A stretch of 64,000 bases of DNA from Oceanospirillaceae bacterium. Lineage in GTDB: Bacteria > Pseudomonadota > Gammaproteobacteria > Pseudomonadales > Balneatricaceae. How positions within the stretch are numbered: position 1 is the stretch's first letter; each line of letters starts with the position of its first letter. Position numbers and translations under genes: made by a program. The notes under the pieces were generated by a model. That model ran no database searches, was not told the DNA's origin, and saw only the letters and a program-made list of their open reading frames with translations. The stretch covers positions 62,001 to 126,000 of the forward strand of contig JABXIM010000044.1 of NCBI GenBank assembly GCA_013373085.1, written 5' to 3'. Below, in pieces: positions 37,618-47,925 of this stretch.

Positions 37618-38940
37618 TCACCTCTGCGGCATGTCCTTGAGCGAGTAACCGGGACTGGCGGTGGCGTCGTCCGGGATCTGCGGAATGGTATCGTTCCAGG
37701 CCAGCCACTGATCGCGCATCGCACTTAGCCGCTCCGGCTCCCGCCGGGCCAGGTTGGCGCGCTCGCGCGCATCGCTGGATATGTTGAACAGGTACTCGTG
37801 CTCGTCGACCTTCAGATACTTGTAGTCCCCCAGCCGCAATGCCCGCTGGCTGCGGTGCTTCATGCGCCAGTACATCGGGCGCTCGAACTGTTCGACCTCG
37901 CCACGCAGCACAGGCAACAGCGACACCCCGTCCACCGGATACTCGGGGTCAACTTTGCCGTTACCGGCCTCCAGCAGGGTACGGGACCAGTCCATCGTCA
38001 TGCAGTGCTGCATGCTGACCGTGCCGGGCTTCACCACCTTCGGCCAGCGCACGATCCAGGGCACCCGAATGCCGCCTTCGGTGAGGTCCATCTTTCCTCC
38101 CACCAGCGGCCAGTTGTCGGAAAAGCGTTCGCCACCGTTGTCGCTGGTGAAGACGATCAGGGTGTCCTCGGTCAAGCCCTGCGCCTCCAGCGCAGCCATC
38201 AGCTGTCCGATGCCTTCGTCCATGTGATGAATCATGCGTCGGTAGGTATGGATATTGCCTCCGTCCAGATGGAACAGGTTGCTTTCGGAAATCTCTTCGG
38301 CCACCTCGGCGTCGTCACGGGTTTCCCAGGGCCAGTGCGGCGCGGTGTAATGCAGGCTGAGAAAGAAGGGTGCGCCATCCCGGGCCGCAGCCGCCCGGCG
38401 ATTGACGAACTCGACCGCGCGTTCTGACAACAGGTCGGTCATATAGCCGACCTCCCGGTGCTCCTCCTCGTTTATCCAGAGATCATGATCACCACGCCCG
38501 CTCCGGTGGGTGAAGTAGTCGACGCCACCGGCCATGATGCCGTAGAACTCGTCATAGCCCGAGGCACGGGGGCCGAAATGCGGCGGATAGCCGAGGTGCC
38601 ATTTGCCGATCAGGCCTGTGTAATAGCCGGCCTTCTGCAATTGCGAAGTCAGTGTCGGAATATGCGGCGGCAGGCCCAGCGTGCTGCTTCCCTTGCTGCG
38701 ACTGTGAATCGGTTCCTCCAGCGCGCCGCGCAGACGGTACTGGTAGGCCATGGTCATCAGCGCGAACCGTGTCGGCGAACAGACAGGAGAGTTCGAATAG
38801 CCATCAAGGAACAGCATCCCCTCTTCCGCCAGACGGTCGATATTGGGCGACACCCGACCGAACTGGGCCTCGCGGCCGCCGTAGCATCCCAGGTCGGCAT
38901 AGCCCAGATCGTCGGCGACGATATAGATAATGTTTGTCAT
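37618..38940 (-). CDS. Type I sulfatase (Cys-type)
   Basis: NIIYIVADDLGYADLGCYGG; motif SPVCSPTR; GLIGKWHLGYPP; FTSDNGGERFSD. Confidence 0.92.
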   Translation of the reverse strand: MTNIIYIVADDLGYADLGCYGGREAQFGRVSPNIDRLAEEGMLFLDGYSNSPVCSPTRFALMTMAYQYRLRGALEEPIHSRSKGSSTLGLPPHIPTLTSQLQKAGYYTGLIGKWHLGYPPHFGPRASGYDEFYGIMAGGVDYFTHRSGRGDHDLWINEEEHREVGYMTDLLSERAVEFVNRRAAAARDGAPFFLSLHYTAPHWPWETRDDAEVAEEISESNLFHLDGGNIHTYRRMIHHMDEGIGQLMAALEAQGLTEDTLIVFTSDNGGERFSDNWPLVGGKMDLTEGGIRVPWIVRWPKVVKPGTVSMQHCMTMDWSRTLLEAGNGKVDPEYPVDGVSLLPVLRGEVEQFERPMYWRMKHRSQRALRLGDYKYLKVDEHEYLFNISSDARERANLARREPERLSAMRDQWLAWNDTIPQIPDDATASPGYSLKDMPQR

Positions 38941-40931
38941 TGCTGAAGTACCTTCGAATACACTGTTTTGCTTCCCGCCCAGTAGTGACCCAGACAGAGC
39001 GCCGCCGCCAGCGCGAAACCGGCCAGATCCCAGCCCGAATCGGGCACAAACAACAGCACCGTCGCGCCGAGGCGCAGTCCGATCTCATACGACCGCAGCC
39101 GGGTACGATCGAAGCCGGTCAGCGCGGTGGCAAGCAGGTAGATCCCGACCGCGAGCTTGAGGATCAGCCAGAGCCAGGGCAGCAGCTCGAACGCGGCGCC
39201 AGCCTGCTCGACGATCAGCAGCAGCGGGTTGTAGGCGAAGATGAACGGAATGACGAAAATCATGATCCCGACCTTGGATGCCTGTACCGAGGTCGCGATC
39301 GGGCGCCCTCCCGATATGCTGGCGGCCGCGTAGGCCGCTATGGCTACCGGTGGAGTGATCGCCGATGCAACGGCAATCAGAAACACGAACATGTGTGCGG
39401 TCAGCGGCTCCAGCCCCAGTTGCTGCATGGCCGGAATGGCGATGGTCGCCACCGTGACGTAGGCCGGCAGCGTCGGCATGCCCATCCCGAGGATGATGCA
39501 GCACACCGCCGCCGTGATTAGCGACAGCATCAGCGAATCCGTCACCATGCTGCTCAGCAGGATGCCGAACTTCACCGGCACGCCGGTTACCGAGAGCGCG
39601 GAGATCACGAGACTGACGGCGGCAATCGCCATCAGCAGTTGCGCAAAGGTGCTGCCACCGTCACAGAGGCACTTCACCAGCTTCACCGGCTTGGCGCGCA
39701 CCTCGGGGTTGATCAGGCTCAGCGGAAACAGCAGCGCCAGCGCCGAAATCGATGCCCCGGACGGAGACATGCCGGAAATCAGCAGTATCACGATGACCGC
39801 CAGCGGCAGGAAGATCAGCAAAAGGTTCAGGTAGTCCTGGCGGGTCGGCCGGTCGAGTTCGGACTCGCTATCGGACTTTACCTTGATGCCCAGGCGCCGG
39901 GTTTCAAAGACGATCATCGCGAACAGGCTGCAGTAGTAGGCGATTGCCGGCACCAGTATCGCCACTATCACGGTGAGATAACTGACACCGACGAAATCCG
40001 CCATCACCAGCGCGGCGGCCCCCATGATCGGCGGCATGATCTGACCGCCGGTCGATGCCGCCGCTTCGACGGCGCCGGCGAAGTTGGGCGTAAAGCCCCG
40101 GCGCTTGATCATCGGAATGGTGACGACACCGGTACCGACCACGTTGCCCACCGCACTGCCCGAAACCGTACCGAACAGCGCCGACGACAGCACCGCGGCA
40201 TGCGCTGGTCCGCCGGCGGTACGTCGCATCCACGAAAACGCGATACGGATCATCGAATCACCGGCACCGACGCCCTCCAGCACTGCGCCGAGAATAATGA
40301 ACGGGAACACGGTGGTGACAACGACGGAAAAGGTACTGCCGAGAAGACCGGCATCGAGACTGTAAAGCAGATTCTGCGCCAGCGTCTCCTCGACGCTGCC
40401 GCTCACGGTACGCAGCGGGCCGGGCCAGAGGTGGCCGGTCGCCATATAGGCAATACCGAAAATGCCCAGCAACGCCACCGGCGCACCCCAGATCCGCCAG
40501 CAGAAGAACAGCGCACCCGTCGAGGCAAGCAGGGCTATCCACATCTCGCGAGAGCCGAACAGGAACATCGACTGCTCCAGCATGATGCTGACATCATAAA
40601 AGGACCAGCAAGACCAGAGCAGACCGACGGTCAGAACCGCGCCGCACAGCGTGACCCAGCCGGGCTGGCGCTCATCTCCGGGACGAAGCAGTCCCAGGAA
40701 CACCACCAGCACGCAGAGGGCGAAGAAGCTCGCCCGGAAGAATATCATCGGGAACGGTCCCAGCCGGAAATCACCGATCGCCGGCATGACGTTCGCCAGC
40801 CCATACAGGCTCACGAGCAGGCTGAGCACCGAGGTAAGCCAGAACAACGGTTTTCTGGCGACAGACGTACAGGAAGACATTGCAACCTCCAGGGGAGCGG
40901 CGGCTCGGCGCCGCGGAAGCAGAGATACCAT
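38937..40931 (-). CDS. TRAP transporter fused permease (4TM/12TM)
   Basis: GGPAHAAVLSSALFGTVSGSAVGNVVGTGVVTIPMIKRRGFTPNFAGAVEAAASTGGQIMPPIMGAAALVMA; overlaps the sulfatase by 4 nt. Confidence 0.92.
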   Translation of the reverse strand: MVSLLPRRRAAAPLEVAMSSCTSVARKPLFWLTSVLSLLVSLYGLANVMPAIGDFRLGPFPMIFFRASFFALCVLVVFLGLLRPGDERQPGWVTLCGAVLTVGLLWSCWSFYDVSIMLEQSMFLFGSREMWIALLASTGALFFCWRIWGAPVALLGIFGIAYMATGHLWPGPLRTVSGSVEETLAQNLLYSLDAGLLGSTFSVVVTTVFPFIILGAVLEGVGAGDSMIRIAFSWMRRTAGGPAHAAVLSSALFGTVSGSAVGNVVGTGVVTIPMIKRRGFTPNFAGAVEAAASTGGQIMPPIMGAAALVMADFVGVSYLTVIVAILVPAIAYYCSLFAMIVFETRRLGIKVKSDSESELDRPTRQDYLNLLLIFLPLAVIVILLISGMSPSGASISALALLFPLSLINPEVRAKPVKLVKCLCDGGSTFAQLLMAIAAVSLVISALSVTGVPVKFGILLSSMVTDSLMLSLITAAVCCIILGMGMPTLPAYVTVATIAIPAMQQLGLEPLTAHMFVFLIAVASAITPPVAIAAYAAASISGGRPIATSVQASKVGIMIFVIPFIFAYNPLLLIVEQAGAAFELLPWLWLILKLAVGIYLLATALTGFDRTRLRSYEIGLRLGATVLLFVPDSGWDLAGFALAAALCLGHYWAGSKTVYSKVLQQ

Positions 40932-40979
40932 CGGAACCGGGTAGCTGACCCGGTATGGAAGCTGGATCAGCCCGGCTTC

Positions 40980-41132
40980 CTAGTTGGCGGACAGTGCTTC
41001 CGGCACCCCAACCCCGGCGTCACCGCCGGACGCAACGGTTTCCATACTGATCTGCTGGGCATTGACGGTTGCGGCGACGCTGACCGCCATGAAACACAGA
41101 CTGCGCCGCAGCCACTTTGCAGGGTTGTTCAT
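40980..41132 (-). pseudogene. Internally deleted TAXI solute-binding protein remnant (50 codons)
   Basis: Reads MNNPAKWLRRSLCFMAVSVAATVNAQQISMETVASGGDAGVGVPEALSAN*. N-terminus matches the 34248 TAXI start (MKNKAVWFRRGLCALAVSLAASAHAQQVSMET); C-terminal VGVPEALSAN resembles its end IQVPDELLSK. Sits where a full TAXI gene is expected. Confidence 0.75.
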
Positions 41133-41616
41133 ATCATCTCCGACTTCTTTTATTTGTTATGTGTATTAACTAAATTACCGTCCCCCGCTAGGCACTGTAA
41201 AATAAAGAAATCAGTCGCCAATCGTTCAAAAATGTATAGAAGGATTCGGCAACCACACACCTCTCCTATGCCACGCGTACCGATAAAATTTTCGGAAATA
41301 TCAGAAAGCTCAGAAAACTAACTATTTATCGCAGAGATCAGGATGTATTTCGGTACGAAATTGGCCATCACCAGATGGCAACGCCACCGAACGCCATGCA
41401 TAGGAAAAAATAATTAAACATATTAAATATTTATTGAGCTCCCGGCATAGCCGAGGCAGGACGATGGGTACAGGGCAACAACCCCGCAGCGCAAGCTACA
41501 ACCGGAGCCTCGGGGTCTGAGTGCCTGGATGGCGCAGATCAAGTCGGGGAAGTCGTTCAGCCCCTGATGGCAGGTTGTCCCAACAGTGCGCAGACTGAAG
41601 CGTCTCGTGTACGAAG

Positions 41617-41642
41617 AAAAGCCGGCCCCAAGGGGGCCGGCC
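41617..41642 (-). terminator. Putative intrinsic terminator of the porin gene
   Basis: Minus strand GCCGGCCCCCTTGGGGCCGGC followed by TTTTCTTC. Confidence 0.7.
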
Positions 41643-41682
41643 GAAGGAAGGGTATGTCGCGCCCGCAGGCGCCAATTTCACA

Positions 41683-43008
41683 TCAGTGAACGAAAGTCTT
41701 GAAGCGATAGGTCATGTTCAGACCGACTTCGGTGGCCTCTTCACCGCGGTCGTTCTCCGCATACAGCACACCGCCACCCAAGGTCAGGCCCTTGGTCAGA
41801 TTGTAGTTGGCGCCGATGCTGTAGCCTTCGTTACCGCCACCGCCGAGCTGAAACGTCCCGGCCGGGTTGTACGAATCCCAGGCCTGGGTGTAGTTCACGC
41901 CAACTTTCCACTTGCCTTTGCTCCAGTCGAAACCGACATGGACCTGCTCATCGTCGACATGGATATCCGCCTTGTCGTTGTTGTAATCCTCGTAGGCGTA
42001 GTAGGCGCTGCCGCTCACCGTCGCGCCGGATTCAAGCTTCTTGCCGACCTTGAAGCCGACGTCGGTGTTCTCCTGCAGCATGTCTTTATTAATGACGTGC
42101 ACGGAGGTGTGGATAATACCGGCGCTCAGCGCATAGCCCGCTGCTGTCTTGCCGTTCCACTGCAGCGCCAGCTCGTACTCGTCATCCTTGAGTCCGAGAT
42201 TGTTCCAGCTGTCCTGTTTGTCCGGAATACTGCCGCGGACCCCGTCGTATCCGGCGTAGGTGTCCTGCAGGTTGATCGAGGCGCCAAACATAAAGCCGTT
42301 CCAGACCGGCGACTCGTAGCCGATCTTGATGGCGTCGGCCGTATCGCGGGACATGGAACGCCAGTCGCCGCCGACGATGCCGTTGGGCCAGTCCCAGTTG
42401 TAAGGATTTCCTCCCTCACGAATGGTGCCGCCCGCGAACGGAAGGTTGCCCCACCAGGGAATAATACCGGTAAAAGCGCCGTGCCCGACGGCAATACCGA
42501 CCCGGCCCGATTGCTTGGGTTTAAGACGATCCGCTGCGCCGTCGTCTTCACCGAGGTAGAAGTTACCGTAACGGTCGCTCTTCAACTCGATCGAGAGTTC
42601 GTCGATCTGGTCATCGTCGAGCCAGGCGTCGTCGAGCTGAATCGCCGTGTGCAGCTTCCACTGAAAGCGGCCATGATTGACAGTGTCGAACAGGTAGGTC
42701 GGGTCGATCGTGGTCGACCCGGTATAGTAGTACGGCAGACCACTGTTGATATTGTCCTTGTCCGACTTGACGTCTGCCGAGTAGTCCACCGATGAAAAGC
42801 CTGCATGCACACCCAGCCCGAGTTCAAGACCCAGGCCCTCTTCCTGGGGGGCTTTCTGAAATCCGGCCGCGGCGACCTGTCCGGAAGCCAGCGCCAGCAG
42901 CACGGCGCCGGCAAGAGCGGACTTCTCGACCACCAGCCTCTTTCGACCAAAACCCACTGCCTTTACAGCAGAGGAACGACGACCTTCCCGAGCAAGACGA
43001 TTACGCAT
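41683..43008 (-). CDS. Outer-membrane porin
   Basis: Signal region ...SALAGAVLLALASGQVAAAG, alternating beta-strand pattern, C-terminal aromatic strand GLNMTYRFKTFVH. Confidence 0.82.
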   Translation of the reverse strand: MRNRLAREGRRSSAVKAVGFGRKRLVVEKSALAGAVLLALASGQVAAAGFQKAPQEEGLGLELGLGVHAGFSSVDYSADVKSDKDNINSGLPYYYTGSTTIDPTYLFDTVNHGRFQWKLHTAIQLDDAWLDDDQIDELSIELKSDRYGNFYLGEDDGAADRLKPKQSGRVGIAVGHGAFTGIIPWWGNLPFAGGTIREGGNPYNWDWPNGIVGGDWRSMSRDTADAIKIGYESPVWNGFMFGASINLQDTYAGYDGVRGSIPDKQDSWNNLGLKDDEYELALQWNGKTAAGYALSAGIIHTSVHVINKDMLQENTDVGFKVGKKLESGATVSGSAYYAYEDYNNDKADIHVDDEQVHVGFDWSKGKWKVGVNYTQAWDSYNPAGTFQLGGGGNEGYSIGANYNLTKGLTLGGGVLYAENDRGEEATEVGLNMTYRFKTFVH

Positions 43009-43240
43009 TATGTTTCCTTATATTTAGAGTTTATTATTGAATTCAAGAAACTCCGCACAGAGGGATATGCACGGACTGTTCTATCAGTGTCGCGAATCAA
43101 ATTTAAAATTTTTTCAGCATCATTCCAGCTAAAAATCCGACCAGCCATTCAACCGACTTTATTTAAAAAGTTCATTGAATAAATACTGCGATCAGTTCTG
43201 TGCTGACTACAGGCTTTCAGCTAACGATGCCTTCAGAAGG

Positions 43241-43288
43241 TTCACCCATCCTGAGATCAACCTATCCTAAGATTCACCTATCCTAATC
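43241..43288 (+). repeat. Three imperfect 16-17 bp tandem repeats
   Basis: ttcacccatcctgagat / caacctatcctaagat / tcacctatcctaatc. Confidence 0.5.
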
Positions 43289-43651
43289 CCATAAGCCGGA
43301 AACCCAGGGAGTCTGGGGGCCTGCAGACATAATCAGACCGGTACGAGCACGCTCTCGCGTACTACTGCCGTCGAGAGCGATGCTCCTTCCAGAGCCGTTT
43401 AATTTTCACTGAACGCGGGATAATTCGTCGCTTCAACCTGCCCAGGAACGATTCAAAACGGATCGGTTCAGCTTTATTTATAGACGCGATGACATTTGAC
43501 GGAGCAGTCGAAAAAGTTGCACACCGCCAACGTACCTTGAGAAAATCCATTGGGTCTCCGATGATTATTGTTTTTATATCTGACCTATAATGTACGGAGT
43601 ACCTTTTCTGTTGTAAAATGCTAAAACAGCTTCCCAATATTACAAAAATGT

Positions 43652-44593
43652 ATGGATCCACGACATCTCGTTTACCTCGCAGTGATACTGGACAAGGGGT
43701 CGATAACCTCCGCCTCCAAGCACCTGCTCGTCGCCCAGCCGACGCTCACGCGCGTTATGGCCACACTCGAAATGCAGGCTGGCACGCAGCTCTTTTCCCG
43801 CAGCCGGTTCGGGGTGAAAAGCACGCCGATGGGAGATGCCCTGGCCCGGGAAGGACGCGCCATCATGCGCACCATGGAGATGGCGAAAGAGCAGGTTTCC
43901 CGCTACCGCACCGGTCTGAACCTGCAGCTGCGGGTCGCTACCGGACCGATGATCGGCATGGCGATCATTCCGGAGCTGATCGATCGGCTGACCCGCAAGC
44001 ATCCACGAATGGCGATTACCGTCACATCCGACACGCCGTCCATGGCACTCGATGATCTTCTGGATGACCTGCACGACGTGGTCATAGCCCCGGCTCCGCA
44101 TGAGCGGGCACTGGCAGGTATCCACCGGGAACTCCTGCTGGAAGACGAACTGGGCATATTTTGCGGCACCAGCCACCCGCTGGCGAAACAGGAAACCATT
44201 ACGGTCGAAGACTTCGAATCGGCGAAGTGGTTGAGTGTGGGACTGGCCAGTCCCTTCGAAGAGCAGTTCATCAAGATGCTGACGGCGGAGGGCATCAAAA
44301 AAATCAAAACCCAGACAGTATTCAAGAATGATGCGGCCATGCTGATCGACCTGCTGGCGCGAGGCCACCATCTGGCGGTATTGCCCCGGCTCCCGGTACG
44401 AGCGCTCATCGATCCCGACAGGATCACAGAGCTGGACCTTGGATCTGCCAGCCCTAACGAGCGCAACATCTACCTCTGGTCGAATGAGAAGGTGATCGAC
44501 AGCGACGCCTATCGGTACTTTAAGCAAGAGCTGGAATCCGTCTGCCAGAGTTTGAAAAACCACCCACTGGAGCCGCCGGCATTTCCAGAATGA
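43652..44593 (+). CDS. LysR-family transcriptional regulator
   Basis: HLVYLAVILDKGSITSASKHLLVAQPTLTRVMATLEMQAGTQLFSRSRFGVK. Confidence 0.9.
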   Translation: MDPRHLVYLAVILDKGSITSASKHLLVAQPTLTRVMATLEMQAGTQLFSRSRFGVKSTPMGDALAREGRAIMRTMEMAKEQVSRYRTGLNLQLRVATGPMIGMAIIPELIDRLTRKHPRMAITVTSDTPSMALDDLLDDLHDVVIAPAPHERALAGIHRELLLEDELGIFCGTSHPLAKQETITVEDFESAKWLSVGLASPFEEQFIKMLTAEGIKKIKTQTVFKNDAAMLIDLLARGHHLAVLPRLPVRALIDPDRITELDLGSASPNERNIYLWSNEKVIDSDAYRYFKQELESVCQSLKNHPLEPPAFPE

Positions 44594-44903
44594 GCGTCGG
44601 GCGCGGATTGCCGCCCACCGCCTGTCACGACCGGATAATTAACGCCCCAGCGCGGTCAAGCGAAACGGGTATCGAGCGTGTAGAGACCATCGGACAGGAG
44701 GCGGACCAGGAAATCGACGCAAACGCGCAGGCGCGACGATTCAGCTAGCGTTGTGAATTGACTTCCCAAATCCGTGCCCGCTCTCTTCCCGGCGGGGCGC
44801 CGGCCCCACAAGTCGGCACTTTCGTGGGAGCGACGCCCCGTCGCGAAACAGACTCGCATAACCATCTGTTCGCTGCGGGAAGTGCCCTTCGGGTACGCCG
44901 TTG

Positions 44904-46748
44904 CTAAAGGTCACCCTCGCGGCAATACTCACGCGCCTGGGCCGCCAGACGGATATGGGCATTGGCCTCGCCATAGCGGTTATATCCCCCGACACGCTGC
45001 ACCACTTCGAAGAACACGCCATGCACCTCGCGGGTGTAGAAGTGGAAGAACTCACCGTCGTCATTGCGATCGTACAGAAGGTTCATACTCTGCAGGCGCT
45101 CGAGCAGCTCAGGCTCAAGCGCGAAGCGCGCGTCCAGGTCACGGTAGTAATTCTGTGGTACCGGCAGCAGGTTGTCGGCACCGACCGTTTCCGCGGCGGC
45201 AAAGATATCCTCGCAACTGAAGGCGATCTGCTGTACCCCGGAGCCCTTGGACTTGCTGATAAAGCGCTGCGCCGAGGCTTCGCGTGCCGCGGTCATGTTG
45301 ATCGGAATACGCACCCGGCCATTGCGGCTGCTCGCCACCCGGCTGACGACCAGACCGTAGATATCGGGCAGGTCGGTACTGGCTTCGATCTCGAAGTCGA
45401 ACAGCGATTTGTAGAAGAAGGCTGCCGAGAGGAAATCGGTGTTGGAGACCGTCTGACCGACGTGGTCGATGCGCTGCAGGCCGGCATCGGGCGACGCGTC
45501 CGGCTCGACCGGCACAAAATCGATATCGAAGAAACGGAACTTGCCGCGACGCTCGACAAAATACACCAGGCTGTCGCCGATCCCGCGAATGGCCGGAATA
45601 TTGAGTTCACCCGGCCCCGCCTGATTGGCAAACCGGTTGCAGCGATAACGATCGGCACGCGCCAGCGTCTGGGCCAGGTCCGTGGTGGCGAGCGCCAGCG
45701 CACAGACCGATACACCGTGGGCCTGGTAATGTTCATGGGCCTGACTTTGCGGTTCGCGGTTCAACACCAGATTGATATCGCCCTGGCGCATCAGGCTGAC
45801 ATTCTTGGAGCGGTGGCGGTGCGTCTCGCGAAAGCCCAGGCGCTGCAGCAACCCGATCAGCTCCTCGCCGCTCTCGCCTTCGACGGCAAACTCGATGAAC
45901 TCGACGTCGGTGATTTCCGGCTCCGCCTGCTGCTGTGCCGAGGTCTGTTCCTCGAGCCAGATCAGCGAGCGCATGCCATCGACCGCCTTTTCCAGCGGTG
46001 ACGAAGCGCGGAACTCGTCGTTGAAGATTTCGTGCGACAGGTAGTCGTCGAACCCCTTGTCCCGGAGGCACTGCACGAACTCGGCCACCGGCAGGTCGCC
46101 CTGCCCGGGGAAGCAGCGGAAGTGGCGGCTGTAGTGCAATACTTCCATCTGCAGACGCGGCGCGTCGGCGACCTGCACCAGGGCGATCTTGTCGACGGGA
46201 ATCTCGTCGCGCAGGCAGTCCAGGGTACAGCCGCGGGCGAACATGTGGAAGCTGTCGAGAATGATGCCGAGGTTGGGGTGGTCGGCACGCTTGACGATAT
46301 CCCAGGCGACATCGTAATCGGCGACGTAGCGCCCCCAGGCCAGCGCTTCGTAACCGAGCGTAAAGCCCTCCTGACGCGCCAGCTCCGCGAGTTCGTTCAG
46401 ATCGGCCGCGGCGCGATCCCGGTCGTCGATAACGTGGGGCGAGACATTGCTGCAGATCAGCATGCGCCGCGTGCCCAGTTCATGCATCAACTCGAACTTG
46501 CGCTGCGCCCGGTAGAAGTTCTGTTTGCGCCAGGGCTCCGGCATCGCCTCGAAGTCCCGGAACGGCTGCAGGGCGATGATCTCCAGCCCCAGGTCCTCCG
46601 CCATCTTGCGCACGTCGGACGGCGTACCGTCGAACTGGGTCAGATCGTTTTCGAAGATTTCGACGCCGTCAAACCCGGCTCTGGCAACAGCGCGAAATTT
46701 CTCCTGAAGCGTGCCGGAAATGCTGACGGTGGCCAATGCCCTTTTCAT
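44904..46748 (-). CDS. quiC1: Fused 3-dehydroshikimate dehydratase (TIM-barrel) / HPPD-like VOC protein
   Basis: N-terminal AP-endonuclease-2-type barrel (FDGVEIFENDL...ILDSFHMFARG...HEIFNDEFR), C-terminal HPPD-like region (RIDHVGQTVSN..., GVFFEVVQRVGGYNRYGEANAHIRLAAQ). Confidence 0.85.
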   Translation of the reverse strand: MKRALATVSISGTLQEKFRAVARAGFDGVEIFENDLTQFDGTPSDVRKMAEDLGLEIIALQPFRDFEAMPEPWRKQNFYRAQRKFELMHELGTRRMLICSNVSPHVIDDRDRAAADLNELAELARQEGFTLGYEALAWGRYVADYDVAWDIVKRADHPNLGIILDSFHMFARGCTLDCLRDEIPVDKIALVQVADAPRLQMEVLHYSRHFRCFPGQGDLPVAEFVQCLRDKGFDDYLSHEIFNDEFRASSPLEKAVDGMRSLIWLEEQTSAQQQAEPEITDVEFIEFAVEGESGEELIGLLQRLGFRETHRHRSKNVSLMRQGDINLVLNREPQSQAHEHYQAHGVSVCALALATTDLAQTLARADRYRCNRFANQAGPGELNIPAIRGIGDSLVYFVERRGKFRFFDIDFVPVEPDASPDAGLQRIDHVGQTVSNTDFLSAAFFYKSLFDFEIEASTDLPDIYGLVVSRVASSRNGRVRIPINMTAAREASAQRFISKSKGSGVQQIAFSCEDIFAAAETVGADNLLPVPQNYYRDLDARFALEPELLERLQSMNLLYDRNDDGEFFHFYTREVHGVFFEVVQRVGGYNRYGEANAHIRLAAQAREYCREGDL

Positions 46749-46890
46749 GCTGTAGTCCCGTGGTTTGCCGCCGCGCGTGTCGCGAGAACCGGGCTGCCGG
46801 CTCCCGGGGCCGGGAGGCTGGTATTGATGGCTGGATGCAGCTTAAACAGTAAACACAAAGAAAGTGGCTGAAAAATGAATATTAATCGCA

Positions 46891-46918
46891 CCTATATATC
46901 ACTACTGATATATATAGG
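46891..46918. promoter_or_regulatory. Candidate operator inverted repeat between the fused dehydratase and LysR genes
   Basis: CCTATATATCA-ctac-TGATATATATAGG, near-perfect inverted repeat. Confidence 0.45.
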
Positions 46919-46998
46919 ACTAAAATACTGACAATAAAGAACTTATTCGATATGCGATCAATATTTACAACTTCACACTATATTTTCTGGAACGCCCC

Positions 46999-47925
46999 AT
47001 GTTAGAAAATCGCATCAAGTACCGTCACCTGCAGTGCTTTCTCGAGGTCGCGCGCCAACGCAGTGTCGGCCGCGCCGCCGACATGCTCGCACTGACACAG
47101 CCGGCGGTATCGAAAAAGCTCAAGGAACTCGAAGAGATGCTGGGCGTGCGCCTGATGGAGCGCAGCAAGAAGGGCGTCGAGCTTACCCAGTTCGGGGAAA
47201 TGTTCCTGAAATATGCCAGCGCCAGTGTCGCGGCGCTGCGCGAAGGCGCCGACAGCATTGCCCAGGCGCGCCAGAAGGGTAGAACCCGTCTCAGCGTCGG
47301 TGTGCTGCCAACGGTCGCAACCAGTATCATGCCCCAGGCCGTCAAGGCCCTTTACGACAATGACCTTGGCGTCACGTTGAACCTGGTCGCGGGGCCCAAC
47401 AGCCAGTTGCTGAATCAGCTCAGGGTCGGCGCCCTCGACCTGGTGGTCGGGCGTCTCGGCGCGGTCGACATGATGTCGGGCCTGTCGTTCCAGTCCCTGT
47501 TCTCGGAGCGCGTCGCCTTCGTCGTGCGCAGCCAGCACCCCCTGGCCCGCACAGGCGCGCTCAGCGCTGCCGCCTTTAGCGACTATACCCTGCTGCGGCC
47601 GTCACCGGAGTCCGCCGTTGCACCGGCTATCGAGAGACTCCTGCTGGCCCAGGGCATTGCTACGCCCAAAGCCTCGATCGAGACGATATCGGACTCCTTC
47701 GGCAAGGAATACATCCGCCAGTCCGACGCCATCTGGGTCATTTCTCGCGGCGTCGTGGCCCGTGAACTCTCGACCGGCGAATTCGCCGAACTGCCGCTCG
47801 ACACGGACGACACCCAGGGGCCGGTCGGGCTCACGACCCGGGCCGACGTTTCCCCGACACCGGCGCTGCAGCTGCTGATGAATGCCATTCGCGATGCCGC
47901 TGGCCATTACTCGGGCTCATACTGA
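46999..47925 (+). CDS. LysR-family transcriptional regulator (PcaQ/GbpR-like)
   Basis: IKYRHLQCFLEVARQRSVGRAADMLALTQPAVSKKLKELEEMLGVRLMERSKKGVELT. Confidence 0.9.
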   Translation: MLENRIKYRHLQCFLEVARQRSVGRAADMLALTQPAVSKKLKELEEMLGVRLMERSKKGVELTQFGEMFLKYASASVAALREGADSIAQARQKGRTRLSVGVLPTVATSIMPQAVKALYDNDLGVTLNLVAGPNSQLLNQLRVGALDLVVGRLGAVDMMSGLSFQSLFSERVAFVVRSQHPLARTGALSAAAFSDYTLLRPSPESAVAPAIERLLLAQGIATPKASIETISDSFGKEYIRQSDAIWVISRGVVARELSTGEFAELPLDTDDTQGPVGLTTRADVSPTPALQLLMNAIRDAAGHYSGSY

